Source: an uncultured Oscillospiraceae bacterium
Lineage (GTDB): Bacteria; Bacillota_A; Clostridia; Oscillospirales; Oscillospiraceae
DNA length: 5,917 bases
NCBI GenBank assembly: GCA_934589325.1
Contig: CAKTNU010000122.1
Coordinates: forward strand, 1-5,917
Direction: 5' to 3'
How positions within the stretch are numbered: position 1 is the stretch's first letter; each line of letters begins with the position of its first letter. Of the stretch, positions 1 to 5,616 are shown piece after piece. The notes under the pieces were generated by a model. The model ran no database searches. It saw only the letters and a list, made by a program, of their open reading frames with translations, and was not told the origin of the DNA. The translations under genes and the position numbers were made by a program.

Positions 1-1
1 T

Positions 2-715
2 CCGCAGCATATCCCTAATCTGCTGAAGGTGAAGGACGAGTTTGCAAAGTACCCAACATTGTTCCACGGCCCGTTCTTTGAACTTGAGGCCAGCAGCGAA
101 CCTGACAGCGAGGCAGCAAGATACATGCTGGAGTCATATGAGATATCATTTGATCTCTGCCGGCAATTCCATGCACCGTCCATTGTGATGCACACAAACC
201 AGCGCTCGTTTGAAGACAGTGAACAGGCTCACCTCCAGGAAAATTCCCGAAATATGATCCTTAAGCTCGGCGAGCTGGCAAGGCGTGCGCAGGTAGAAAT
301 GACGGTTGAAAACGTTGGATTCAACTATAAACACAGCGTTCTCTTCCCCGAAGACGATTTTATCGCGCTTATACAGAGTTTGCCCGAGGACATCGGCTGC
401 CTGCTCGATATCGGTCACGCCATCCTGAACGACTGGGATATGGAGCGTCTGATAGCGATACTCGGCAGACGTATTCGGTCCTACCATATACACAACAACC
501 CCGGCGATGTTGACTCTCACCGCCCGCTGTTTGAAAGCGGCATGAAATACTCCCGGGATCAGATAGTCAGCCTATTCAGAGCTATGGAGAAGTATTCTCC
601 AGATGCCGACTGGATACTTGAGTACTCTCCCGGCCCGCACATCACTCCCGAGCTGATGTATCACGACTTCTGCGAAGTCGACTCCATAGTCCGCTCAATA
701 CACGGCGCTCTGTAA
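2..715 (+). CDS. Sugar (phosphate) isomerase/epimerase, TIM-barrel, 5'-truncated
   Basis: This frame is open from the first complete codon at base 2 to the TAA at 713-715, so the start lies outside the window. The GTG at 29 is internal, because the protein already reads PQHIPNLLK before it. About 237 residues are visible; family members usually have 270-300, so roughly one beta-alpha unit is missing. The fold is the xylose-isomerase-like barrel (AP_endonuc_2 group). Seen in order, counting from base 2: FHGPF (residues 21-25, strand 2), VMHTN, the metal-ligand Glu of TVENVG (103), DIGH (Asp136, His139), HIHNN (162-166), the D-x-H pair of DVDSHRPL (171, 173) and Glu207 of ILEYSPG. These are the expected divalent-metal ligands, so the enzyme is probably active. 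Family members isomerise or epimerise ketoses, inosose derivatives or hydroxypyruvate in the cytoplasm; the exact substrate cannot be told. It sits 29 bases upstream of the transporter genes. Confidence 0.9.
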   Translation, partial: PQHIPNLLKVKDEFAKYPTLFHGPFFELEASSEPDSEAARYMLESYEISFDLCRQFHAPSIVMHTNQRSFEDSEQAHLQENSRNMILKLGELARRAQVEMTVENVGFNYKHSVLFPEDDFIALIQSLPEDIGCLLDIGHAILNDWDMERLIAILGRRIRSYHIHNNPGDVDSHRPLFESGMKYSRDQIVSLFRAMEKYSPDADWILEYSPGPHITPELMYHDFCEVDSIVRSIHGAL

Positions 716-725
716 TCTGCCGGTC

Positions 726-733
726 AGGAAGGA
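726..733 (+). promoter_or_regulatory. Ribosome binding site before the first permease
   Basis: AGGAAGGA lies 11 bases before the ATG at 745 and only 4 bases before an out-of-frame ATG at 738. Spacing from the first GGA (727-729) to 738 is a good 8 bases, so the site could serve either ATG. The 738 frame stops after seven codons (TGA at 759-761). Confidence 0.6.
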
Positions 734-744
734 TAGCATGGGTC

Positions 745-1674
745 ATGTCAAAAAAATCTGAGAAAACCTCACATGGACTCACGCGCAAAGCATATCTGCG
801 CAAGGAGCGCAGGCTGGCTTTCTGCCTGCTGCTGCCCACGCTGATAGTTTTTGCCGTGTTCATGTTCTGGCCGGTGATTTACACGTTCTATCTCAGTCTT
901 CTGAAATGGAACATGGTAAGTCCGGTCAAGACCTTTGTCGGGCTGAAAAATTACGCAAAGATATTTGCAAGCGCCGAATTTTCCATCACAATGAAAAACA
1001 CGTTGCTGTATCTTGCCCTTTTCATCCTGATAGATGTCATCGTTCCGTATATTGTCTCCTACTGCCTGACCTATCTTGTGAAACGGCTCAAGCAGTTTTA
1101 CAAGATAGCCGTATTCGTGCCGAGCCTGATATCTTTGGTCATCGGCGGTTTGATAATGAGCTGGATCTGGAATTCCGTATCCGGTCCGCTCGCCACCATA
1201 TGGTCGTATTTTGGGTCAAAGTTCCCCAACTGGGCATCGACCAGCGGTCTGGTCATAGTCGTAATGGCTTTGGTCGTCTCATGGAAGATGTTCGGCTACA
1301 ACATTATAGTCCTCGTGTCCGCCATTGACAGTGTGCCTATGGAGCTCATCGAGACTGCGAAGATCGAAAAGACCCCCAATATTGAAATTTTCTTCAAAAT
1401 AGTACTGCCCATGACCTCTGCTTCCGGTATATACACGCTCATTATCACAATGGTCTGGGGTCTGCAATGGTCGTACACGCCGCTGAACATTCTCACAGCC
1501 GGAGGCCCGAACAATCTCAGCACAAACATTATATACGAAGTATATGAAAAGGCTTTCTCCATCTTTGCGACCGGTGAAGCCTCGGCTCTGGCTGTCATAG
1601 CGCTTGTGCTGTTCATCGTGTTCCTGCTGCTTGAGTTCCTGTTTGTTGAAAAGAAGGTGTTCTATGAGAACTAA
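745..1674 (+). CDS. CUT1-family ABC transporter permease, MalF/UgpA type
   Basis: This is one of two inner-membrane channel subunits of a binding-protein-dependent sugar importer. The 309 residues fit the short MalF/UgpA class. A basic N-terminus (residues 3-23) leads into a first membrane helix (about 24-50) containing LLPTLIVF and FWPVIYTFYLS. The GLKNY motif follows (66-70), then helices at about 86-112, 120-142, 167-194, 225-245 and 280-302. LTAGGPNN (250-257) followed by IYEVYEKAF is typical of the family. The cytoplasmic EAA coupling loop is at 203-222 and ends in IVLP. It reads E-T-A-K-I-E-K-T, where the family normally has E-A-A-x-x-D-G-A, so the usual glycine is a lysine. The start is ATG 745; no other in-frame start is available upstream. 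A run of seven A (750-756) sits just inside the gene. It overlaps the next permease by 11 bases. The substrate is unknown; sugar, polyol and glycerophosphoryl compounds are all transported by this family. Confidence 0.95.
   Translation: MSKKSEKTSHGLTRKAYLRKERRLAFCLLLPTLIVFAVFMFWPVIYTFYLSLLKWNMVSPVKTFVGLKNYAKIFASAEFSITMKNTLLYLALFILIDVIVPYIVSYCLTYLVKRLKQFYKIAVFVPSLISLVIGGLIMSWIWNSVSGPLATIWSYFGSKFPNWASTSGLVIVVMALVVSWKMFGYNIIVLVSAIDSVPMELIETAKIEKTPNIEIFFKIVLPMTSASGIYTLIITMVWGLQWSYTPLNILTAGGPNNLSTNIIYEVYEKAFSIFATGEASALAVIALVLFIVFLLLEFLFVEKKVFYEN
1652..1657 (+). promoter_or_regulatory. Ribosome binding site for the second permease, inside the first
   Basis: AGAAGG lies in the last codons of the upstream permease, six bases before ATG 1664. 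This supports 1664 as the start rather than the ATG at 1604, whose extra 20 residues are a shadow of the upstream gene (cysteine- and serine-rich, with no family match). Confidence 0.6.
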
Positions 1675-2524
1675 AAAGGACAGGCCGGGTTCCGGCATGG
1701 CACAGAGCCGTGCAAATACAGTGCTCGCAAATATTCTGCTTCTGCTCATAGTTTTTATAATGCTCTATCCCGTCGCCTTCGCACTCGGCGCTTCATTCAA
1801 GCCGCAGAAGGAGATTTTCAGTGACGTGCTGAACTTTTTCACCGCCAACCCCACTCTTGAAAGCTATGCACGCGCTGTCGAGCGTATCGATTACTTCAAG
1901 GTAGTCTGGAACACCTTTGCCATCGCATTCTGTGTTATGGCGTTCAAAGTCTTCACGAGCTATCTCTGCGCCTACGCCTTCGTATTTCTCAATTTCCCGT
2001 TCAAGCGGCTCCTGTATTTTGTCCTCATCTCTACCATGTTCATTCCCTTCACCGTAACAATGATACCGAACTACATTACGATATCTCAAATGGGGCTGCG
2101 GGACAATATAATCGGCGTCATGCTGCCGCAGCTGAGCGATGCCATGGGCATAATGCTGCTCCGCCAGCAGATGCGGACGATACCAAAGTCGCTTATAGAA
2201 GTAGGCCGACTTGAGAAGTCGAGCAATTTCACAATCATGACGCAGATAGTCCTTCCTATAGTGAAGCCCAGCGTCATCTCCACGGCTATCATATTCTTCA
2301 TAAACTCGTGGAACGAATACGTCTGGCCGAGGCTGATACTGAAAACTACAGACAATTACACCCTTTCGCTCGCGCTTCAGCTTTTCGTCGACTCGGAAGC
2401 CGGCAGCGGCATGGGTATATGCATGGCAATGTGCGTATTGACAATGCTGATACCGCTGATACTGTTCATAATCTTCCAGCGTCAGATAATGGCAACATAT
2501 GCAAGCTCCGGCATTAAGGGATAA
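1664..2524 (+). CDS. CUT1-family ABC transporter permease, MalG/UgpE type
   Basis: This is the second channel subunit, 286 residues, the normal length for MalG/UgpE-type proteins. I chose ATG 1664: it has a ribosome binding site and gives the usual basic N-terminus (MRTKKDR). The first helix spans about 20-44 and contains LYPVAFALGASFK, close to the family's YP-x-x-W-x-x-x-x-S-x-K pattern. Further helices lie at about 82-108, 115-140, 150-168, 202-222 and 252-272. NSWNEYVWP (214-222) and the C-terminal QRQIMATYASSGIKG are characteristic of the family. The EAA loop (179-198, ending IVLP) reads E-V-G-R-L-E-K-S in place of E-A-A-x-x-D-G-A. It therefore lacks the conserved glycine, just as in the partner permease. 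The gene overlaps the upstream permease by 11 bases, and its stop codon forms part of the next gene's ribosome binding site, so stoichiometric translation of the three transporter genes is likely. Confidence 0.95.
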   Translation: MRTKKDRPGSGMAQSRANTVLANILLLLIVFIMLYPVAFALGASFKPQKEIFSDVLNFFTANPTLESYARAVERIDYFKVVWNTFAIAFCVMAFKVFTSYLCAYAFVFLNFPFKRLLYFVLISTMFIPFTVTMIPNYITISQMGLRDNIIGVMLPQLSDAMGIMLLRQQMRTIPKSLIEVGRLEKSSNFTIMTQIVLPIVKPSVISTAIIFFINSWNEYVWPRLILKTTDNYTLSLALQLFVDSEAGSGMGICMAMCVLTMLIPLILFIIFQRQIMATYASSGIKG

Positions 2525-2528
2525 GGAG
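2522..2528 (+). promoter_or_regulatory. Ribosome binding site fused to the permease stop codon
   Basis: TAAGGAG contains the TAA stop of the second permease (2522-2524) and a near-consensus Shine-Dalgarno sequence. It sits seven bases before ATG 2536 of the ATPase. The arrangement implies translational coupling. Confidence 0.8.
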
Positions 2529-2535
2529 AAACGAA

Positions 2536-3693
2536 ATGAGTGAAAAAGGCGAAATCAAATTTGAACATGTAAAGAAGGCATACGGAAAGAACGTTGTAAT
2601 TTCGGACATCAACCTCACCATAAAGCCGCATGAGCGGACTATACTCCTCGGTCCGTCCGGCTGCGGTAAAACAACTACCCTGCGTATGATAGCGGGTCTT
2701 GAAGATATCAGCGGCGGCGAGCTTTATATGAACGGCCAGGTGGTAAACGATGTGCAGAGCGGCGACCGTGATATCGCCATGGTCTTCCAGAACTATGCTC
2801 TTTTCCCGCATATGACCGTATTCAAAAACATTGCGTTCGGTCTGCGCACCTTCCGTCTTTCCAAGGCAGAAATAAAGGACAAGGTCGACCGCATGATCCA
2901 CATCATGGAGCTTGACGGACTGAGCGAGCGCCTGCCCCGGGAGCTGTCCGGCGGTCAGCGGCAGAGAGTCGCGCTGGCACGTGCCGCCGTCAAAAATGCG
3001 TCCTTCTTTCTGCTGGACGAGCCTTTGTCCAACCTCGACGCACAGCTCAGAACACAGGCAAGAAAGGAGCTCGTAAAGTTGCACGAGCTGTACTCCCCCA
3101 CCTTCATCTATGTCACTCATGACCAGATCGAGGCCATGACTATCGGGCAGAACGTTGTCCTGATGAACAAAGGAAAGATTCAGATGCAGGACACTCCGTA
3201 CAACATCTATCATCGGCCCATAAACGTCTTTACTGCCAGGTTTATCGGTTCTCCGCCCATGAACATCACAAAGATGAACATATCCGGCGGTGCTCTCTGC
3301 ACCGAAGGGCTCACCATACCTCTTTCCGATGAATGGCGCAGAAAGATCGGCGATCACGGCTCAATACTGTTCGGCATACGTCCGGAAAACATTGTCCTCG
3401 ACGCGGAGCCCTCCGACGGCGCAGTAGAGGTGGAGATCAAATATCTTGAGAACTACGGCAACAAGCTAGGCGCATATTTCGATATAGGCGGCACGGAGTT
3501 TATCGCCATGCAGGAGCAGCATGCGGGGGCTGCGGTCGGCAGCAAGGCTTACTGGCGGCCGGATTATGCAAAGATGTCCTTCTTCGATGCCGAAACGGAG
3601 ATAAATATCGGCTATCCCGAAGCATATCTGACCTCCGCCGACACCGGCTGGGATCCATGCAATTCTTTTGCGTCAAGGGAGAATGAAATTTGA
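2536..3693 (+). CDS. ABC transporter ATPase, MalK/UgpC/MsmX type
   Basis: This is the cytoplasmic ATPase that powers the two permeases. It has 385 residues, slightly longer than the usual 360-370. Seen in order: Walker A GPSGCGKT (39-46), Q-loop MVFQNYALFPH (Gln85), signature LSGGQ (137-141), Walker B FFLLDE (157-162), D-loop SNLDA (165-169) and H-loop YVTHDQ (His195). All catalytic elements are intact. The MalK-class C-terminus follows, with FIGSPPMN (237-243) and GIRPENI (280-286) of the regulatory/TOBE region, so it belongs to the CUT1 group. Two normally well-kept stretches differ: MTIGQNVV (201-208) where MalK has MTLADKIV, and LRTQARKEL (171-179) where MalK has LRVQMRIEI. The last 20 or so residues look like an unconserved tail. 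Many Gram-positive CUT1 importers borrow a shared MsmX-type ATPase; here a dedicated one is encoded with its permeases. The 3' end overlaps the HAD gene by four bases. Confidence 0.96.
   Translation: MSEKGEIKFEHVKKAYGKNVVISDINLTIKPHERTILLGPSGCGKTTTLRMIAGLEDISGGELYMNGQVVNDVQSGDRDIAMVFQNYALFPHMTVFKNIAFGLRTFRLSKAEIKDKVDRMIHIMELDGLSERLPRELSGGQRQRVALARAAVKNASFFLLDEPLSNLDAQLRTQARKELVKLHELYSPTFIYVTHDQIEAMTIGQNVVLMNKGKIQMQDTPYNIYHRPINVFTARFIGSPPMNITKMNISGGALCTEGLTIPLSDEWRRKIGDHGSILFGIRPENIVLDAEPSDGAVEVEIKYLENYGNKLGAYFDIGGTEFIAMQEQHAGAAVGSKAYWRPDYAKMSFFDAETEINIGYPEAYLTSADTGWDPCNSFASRENEI
3675..3681 (+). promoter_or_regulatory. Ribosome binding site that decides the TTG start of the HAD gene
   Basis: AAGGGAG lies eight bases before TTG 3690. 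The nearer ATG at 3683 is in another frame and is too close to the site, so the TTG is the supported start. TTGA (3690-3693) holds both this start and the TGA stop of the ATPase. Confidence 0.75.
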
Positions 3694-4346
3694 AAAAACT
3701 AAGCGAAATACAGCTTGTCACATTCGACATGGACGGCACGCTGATAGACGACGAATGGGCACACGAGCAGGCAAAAACCGAAATAGCCCGCTCCATCGGT
3801 GCCTGCGGTGACCTTGACCTGCCTATGTTTACCGGCAGATCAAACCGCAAATTTTGGGATCACATCCTTGAAAAATTTGACCTGGACGCTGATGTGGAAG
3901 AGCTCACCGAGCGTCAGTTCAAAAGAGTTCTGGAGCTTTGCATAGCCGCCGGTCAACCGGAATCCGGTGGTCTGACCGAGTCAATAAAATATCTCAAGAG
4001 CCGCGGCATCAAGGTCGCCGTCACCTCCGGCTCCGACGAGTATTTTGTTGACGAGATACTGAAGCTGCTCGGCTTGACCGAATATTTTGACGTAAAGGTC
4101 TCCAAAGAGCATGTCAAGAGCGTCAAGCCTTCACCAGATATATATCTGCGCGCACAGGAATTTTCCGGTGTCGATGCCGCGCACGCCGTCGGCGTTGAGG
4201 ACAGCAATTCCGGCTGCTCCGCACTCCACGCCGCCGGGATGAAGTGCATAGGCTATACCAACGGCGGAGCGAATCCGCAGAGTCTCTGCGATGCAGACGT
4301 AAAAATTTCAAGCATGCTTGAACTGATCGATCTGATAGATACATAA
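3690..4346 (+). CDS. HAD-IA hydrolase, beta-phosphoglucomutase-like phosphatase or mutase
   Basis: This is a cytoplasmic HAD-superfamily enzyme of 218 residues, normal for subclass IA. Motif I is DMDGTLID (nucleophile Asp13, acid/base Asp15). Motif II is VTSGS (111-115), motif III is the Lys of VKPSPDIY (Lys146), and motif IV is GVEDSNSG (168-175, Glu170 and Asp171). All are intact. The helical cap lies between motifs I and II (about 20-95). His25, twelve residues after the nucleophile, corresponds to His20 of Lactococcus beta-phosphoglucomutase. Many phosphatases of this group keep that residue too, so mutase and phosphatase activities cannot be separated from sequence. Within this operon, dephosphorylation of a sugar or polyol phosphate is the simpler guess. 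The start is TTG 3690, overlapping the ATPase stop by four bases. The stop is followed without a gap by the next gene. Confidence 0.93.
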   Translation: MKKLSEIQLVTFDMDGTLIDDEWAHEQAKTEIARSIGACGDLDLPMFTGRSNRKFWDHILEKFDLDADVEELTERQFKRVLELCIAAGQPESGGLTESIKYLKSRGIKVAVTSGSDEYFVDEILKLLGLTEYFDVKVSKEHVKSVKPSPDIYLRAQEFSGVDAAHAVGVEDSNSGCSALHAAGMKCIGYTNGGANPQSLCDADVKISSMLELIDLIDT

Positions 4347-4985
4347 ATGATGGACAATAAGAACAAACAGCTGGCGCTGAAAAATTTCATGGACGACTTC
4401 TGGGACATGATACTGCTGAACATAATGTTTGTACTGTCATGCCTCCCGGTACTGACCTGCGGAGCCGCTGTCGGTGCGCTGCATCATTCCATTACCAACC
4501 TCGGCAAGAAGCGCGGTCTCGGCGGAGTCACGGCCATGTACTGGCAGTCGTTCAAAGCCGCATTGAAGCCATGCATCGGCCTGTGTGCCATACTGCTTCT
4601 GACCTTGGCCCTGATGATCTTTGATTTCCAGCTTGCGGGCAGCATCGAGTCCCGGCTGCGCTACTGTATGTTCGGGCTCCTCGGCTTTGCGTCACTTGCC
4701 CTGCAGACCGTGGCCTCTGCCGCCTTCCCTCTGCTGGTCTCCGGCTATGGTACTGCGCTTCAGTCCGTAAGAGCAGCGCTCACAATGCTTGCGGCGTATC
4801 CGCTCCGGATGTTCGCCGTCTGCGTACTCCAATCCGCACCGCTGCTCATGGCGCTGCTGTTTCCCCGTATATTCGCCGCGCTGTTTATTCTTTGGATAGC
4901 CGTATATTTTTCATTATCTGAGCTTGCGATCTCGGCACTGCTTGCAGCACCGCTGGCTCAGACTGCAAGGGAGGAGATCACATGA
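4347..4985 (+). CDS. DUF624 (YesL-type) integral membrane protein
   Basis: This is a 212-residue membrane protein of a family found mostly in Bacillota, commonly beside CUT1 sugar transporters. Its molecular role is not established. The family signature is at the N-terminus: FWDMILLNIMFVLSCLPVLT (residues 18-37), then GAAVGALHHSITNL (39-52) and a YWQSFK motif (65-70), matching the DUF624 pattern of an L-N-x-x-F helix, a C-L-P-x-x-T turn and a following F-x-x-x-F/K segment. Probable helices lie at about 21-45, 74-93, 105-130, 152-172 and 173-193. The ATG at 4347 follows directly on the TAA of the HAD gene. An in-frame ATG at 4350 is an equally possible start. There is no recognisable Shine-Dalgarno sequence upstream, so translation probably depends on ribosomes finishing the HAD gene. 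Its stop overlaps the next start as ATGA. A role in assembly or modulation of the neighbouring transporter is a guess from context. Confidence 0.88.
   Translation: MMDNKNKQLALKNFMDDFWDMILLNIMFVLSCLPVLTCGAAVGALHHSITNLGKKRGLGGVTAMYWQSFKAALKPCIGLCAILLLTLALMIFDFQLAGSIESRLRYCMFGLLGFASLALQTVASAAFPLLVSGYGTALQSVRAALTMLAAYPLRMFAVCVLQSAPLLMALLFPRIFAALFILWIAVYFSLSELAISALLAAPLAQTAREEIT
4969..4976 (+). promoter_or_regulatory. Strong ribosome binding site for the SIS gene
   Basis: GGGAGGAG, containing GGAGG at 4970-4974, lies seven bases before ATG 4982, inside the end of the DUF624 gene. It is the strongest such site in the window. It suggests that the SIS protein is made at a higher rate than the membrane protein before it. 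Confidence 0.8.
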
Positions 4986-5596
4986 CCGACAGCGAAATTC
5001 TTTCCGAGGTGCGCCGCTGCATAGGCGTGGAGGCCGATTCGCTCATTAAGCTGCGTTCAGAGCTCGACGAAGTCGCCGTGCTCTCCGTGGCAAAGGCTTT
5101 GATGGATTGCCGCGGCAAGATCATCATTTCGGGCTGCGGCACATCCGCAATGGCAGCAAGAAAGATCGCCCATTCGCTGTGCTGCATTGAAATACCCGCT
5201 CTGTTTCTTGATCCAGCCGACGCAGTGCATGGCGGTCTCGGCGTACTTCAGGCAGAGGATATTCTCATTTTGATAAGCAAGGGCGGCGGCACTCAGGAGC
5301 TGCTTCGTCTTATCCCTGCCTGCCGGACAAAGGGTTCCACCCTTATCGCCGTATCCGAGAACAGGGACTCCCCTCTGGCGCAGTCCGCCGACATATATCT
5401 GCCGGTCAGAGTCGAACGGGAGCCCTGCCGGTTCAACATGCTGGCTACTGCAAGTACGCTCGCCGTGATCTCCATCTTTGATGCGATATGCATTGCCCTG
5501 ATGCAGATGACCGGCTACACTAAAGAGCAGTTCGCGGTAATTCACCCTGCCGGAGCTGTCGGAGACCGACTGCTTCACGGCCAAGACCGATCTTAA
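4982..5596 (+). CDS. SIS-domain phosphosugar isomerase-like protein, KpsF/GutQ group without CBS domains
   Basis: This is a cytoplasmic sugar-isomerase (SIS) domain protein of 204 residues. It aligns by eye with the N-terminal half of D-arabinose-5-phosphate isomerases KdsD/GutQ. Those have about 320 residues with two C-terminal CBS domains, which are absent here. Matching blocks are GCGTSAMAARKIA (51-63), DPADAVHGGLG (77-87), ILISKGGGT (96-104), SADIYLPVRVEREPCRFN (135-152) and VIHPAGAVGDRLL (186-198). His83, Glu145/147 and His188 are kept. Two positions treated as catalytic in KdsD differ: the Lys of GMGKSG is Thr54, and the Glu of SNSGET is Gly103. It may isomerise a different phosphosugar, bind one without isomerising it, or belong to a separate SIS-only subgroup. 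It starts by ATGA overlap with the DUF624 gene. The G1P dehydrogenase-like gene follows after 20 bases. Confidence 0.9.
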   Translation: MTDSEILSEVRRCIGVEADSLIKLRSELDEVAVLSVAKALMDCRGKIIISGCGTSAMAARKIAHSLCCIEIPALFLDPADAVHGGLGVLQAEDILILISKGGGTQELLRLIPACRTKGSTLIAVSENRDSPLAQSADIYLPVRVEREPCRFNMLATASTLAVISIFDAICIALMQMTGYTKEQFAVIHPAGAVGDRLLHGQDRS

Positions 5597-5605
5597 CCGC
5601 GGAAT

Positions 5606-5610
5606 GGAGA
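5606..5610 (+). promoter_or_regulatory. Ribosome binding site for the glycerol-1-phosphate dehydrogenase-like gene
   Basis: GGAGA lies six bases before ATG 5617. In-frame ATGs at 5611 (one base away) and 5623 (twelve bases away) are less well placed, so 5617 is preferred. Confidence 0.6.
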
Positions 5611-5616
5611 ATGTTT

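Noticed and set aside
29..31. GTG as the start of the TIM-barrel gene
   Set aside because: The frame is open back to base 2 and the protein would lack its first barrel unit, so the gene is cut by the window edge.
716..744. Possible terminator or promoter in the 29-base gap after the TIM-barrel gene
   Set aside because: I see no GC-rich hairpin followed by a T-run and no convincing -35/-10 pair. The gap holds the ribosome binding site only.
1604..1663. Upstream extension of the second permease to the ATG at 1604
   Set aside because: The extra 20 residues are cysteine/serine-rich and are an out-of-frame reading of the first permease. ATG 1664 has a ribosome binding site and a normal N-terminus.
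1279..1749. Minus-strand open frames across the permease junction (156 and 106 codons)
   Set aside because: They lie opposite two clear permeases, overlap each other in different frames and show no family motifs.
2482..3357. Long minus-strand open frame of 291 codons opposite the ATPase gene
   Set aside because: It mirrors a strongly supported gene with all ABC motifs. Its translation shows no recognisable domain, and frames of this length arise easily opposite such codon usage.
3683..3685. ATG close to the HAD start as an alternative start
   Set aside because: It is in a different frame from the HAD motifs and lies one base after the Shine-Dalgarno sequence. The TTG at 3690 is in the right frame and well spaced.
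4326..4340. Near-repeat of the type GAT-C/A-GAT-CTGATAGAT at the end of the HAD gene
   Set aside because: It encodes the repeated residues L-I-D-L-I-D of the C-terminal helix and is too short to support a regulatory repeat.
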